64,000 bases of DNA from Arthrobacter sp. ZGTC412 (GTDB lineage: Bacteria; Actinomycetota; Actinomycetes; Actinomycetales; Micrococcaceae): the NCBI RefSeq assembly GCF_002929215.1, contig NZ_PJII01000002.1, positions 213,389-277,388 on the forward strand, in the 5' to 3' direction. Below the pieces are notes generated by a model. The model did no database searches. It was not told where the DNA came from and saw only the letters and a program-made list of their open reading frames with translations. This document shows positions 63,190-64,000 of the stretch, piece after piece. A program made the position numbers and the translations under genes. Each line of letters begins with the position of its first letter. Within the stretch, counting starts at the first letter, position 1.

Positions 63190-64000
63190 TATTGCTTGCC
63201 CTCTTCTGTAGATGCTGGGGTACTTGAGGAATCTGGGGTGGCTGCCTGGGCCAGTTCGGCGGAGCGGGTGCCAGGGCGGTTCGCGGCCACCCAGCCTTCT
63301 GTGTTGCGCTGGGCGGCAACCGTCAGCACGAGTGCGCCCGCCGGGACGTCCTTGCGGATCACCGCGCCGGCGCCGCTGTAGGCACCGTCCCCCACGGTGA
63401 CCGGGGCAACGAACACTGTGTTGGAGCCTGTCCTGACGCCGGAGCCGATCACCGTGCGGTGCTTCTTCTCGCCGTCGTAATTGGCCGTGATATTTCCGCA
63501 GCCGATGTTGGTGTCCTCCCCGATTTCGGCATCGCCGGCATAGCCGAGGTGGGAGAGCTTGGAGCCACGGCCGATGGTGACGTTCTTCGTTTCGTAGAAC
63601 GCGCCGATTTTGCCGCTTTCGCCCAGGACGGTGCCGGGGCGCAGGTAGGTGAAGGGCCCGACGGCGGCCTCCGGGCCGATGACCGCCCCTGAACCGTGGG
63701 TGCGTACCACCTTGGCGCCCTCACCAATGGTGACGTCCGTGAGGGTTGTGTCGGGGCCGACGACGGCGTCCCTCGCCACTGTGGTGGCGCCGTGCAGCTG
63801 GGTGTTGGGCAGGATCCGGACGTCCTCGTCGAGGGTCACTGAGGAGTCGATCCAGGTGGTTGATGGGTCCACCACCGTAACGCCGGCACGCATCCAGGCT
63901 TCCACAATCCGGCGGTTCAGCTCGGCGCCCAGGGCGGAAAGCTGGACGCGGTCGTTGGCGCCTTCGACCTGCCAGCGGTCGGCGGTGACGACGGCAGCCA
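63189..64000 (-). CDS. glmU: Bifunctional GlmU, C-terminal part (runs off the right edge)
   Basis: The last 270 residues of N-acetylglucosamine-1-phosphate uridyltransferase/glucosamine-1-phosphate acetyltransferase. The left-handed beta-helix begins near 63850 ([16 protein letters not shown]), and the acetyltransferase site motifs [25 protein letters not shown] and [17 protein letters not shown] are present, ending in a Ser/Thr/Ala-rich tail. It makes UDP-GlcNAc for the cell wall. The pyrophosphorylase half is beyond the window. Confidence 0.94.
   Translation of the reverse strand, partial: AAVVTADRWQVEGANDRVQLSALGAELNRRIVEAWMRAGVTVVDPSTTWIDSSVTLDEDVRILPNTQLHGATTVARDAVVGPDTTLTDVTIGEGAKVVRTHGSGAVIGPEAAVGPFTYLRPGTVLGESGKIGAFYETKNVTIGRGSKLSHLGYAGDAEIGEDTNIGCGNITANYDGEKKHRTVIGSGVRTGSNTVFVAPVTVGDGAYSGAGAVIRKDVPAGALVLTVAAQRNTEGWVAANRPGTRSAELAQAATPDSSSTPASTEEGKQ

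Noticed and set aside
1-64000. CRISPR array, prophage, rRNA or integration site
   Set aside because: No regularly spaced repeats, phage genes, rRNA sequence or tRNA-flanked duplications seen.

Overview
This is a high-GC actinobacterial chromosome segment, most like Arthrobacter/Pseudarthrobacter (Micrococcaceae). The indications are frequent GTG starts, several likely leaderless genes, an acyl-CoA carboxylase split into AccD, epsilon and a fused BC-BCCP subunit, SCO4848- and DUF2505-type proteins, a stand-alone BirA without a DNA-binding domain, and the glmU-prs-rplY-pth block. It looks like core chromosome. I see no insertion sequence, prophage, CRISPR array, rRNA or tRNA.

Left part (1-7.7 kb): two tandem minus-strand genes for giant membrane-anchored Ig-like/FN3 proteins. 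Their first 1.12 kb differ by one synonymous base while the leaders have diverged, and this tract uses more G/T-ending codons than the rest of the gene. Next come a class III adenylate cyclase, a PH-domain membrane protein, BirA and an SDR (7.7-11.3 kb). Divergent from these is accD-accE (11.5-13.3 kb). The partner accBC gene lies at 23.3-25.1 kb, and both carry a TTGTAG-n5-CTACA(A/G) inverted repeat upstream, a candidate shared fatty-acid-synthesis operator. Between them are a DUF885 peptidase-like protein, a thioredoxin-reductase-like flavoprotein divergent from an XRE-cupin regulator, a dicarboxylate symporter, a small secreted protein divergent from a tetR-mmpL operon, and maf.

Middle part (26-45 kb): an MHS transporter, then a nitrate/nitrite assimilation region: narK-nasC-nasB (28.1-33.4 kb), and nirD divergent from nirB-cobA-hemD (37.9-43.4 kb), followed by a small FAD oxidoreductase. 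Four promoters here (narK, nirD, nirB, FAD oxidoreductase) carry GlnR-like arrays whose last GAAAC/GAAAA lies exactly 10 nt before a -10 hexamer, suggesting one nitrogen regulon. Housekeeping genes are interspersed: PspC, NAD(P)H-quinone dehydrogenase, purine nucleoside phosphorylase, phosphosugar mutase and deoC.

Right part (45-64 kb): a YdjM-like protein and mfd, an SDR-DUF2867 protein, DUF2505 and SCO4848 proteins, sufS-sufU, a hairpin-rich 479-bp gap, two overlapping genes for very large LuxR-type ATPase regulators (the second lacks a canonical start that would keep its whole ATPase N-terminus), and then pth, rplY, prs and glmU, the last cut by the window edge.
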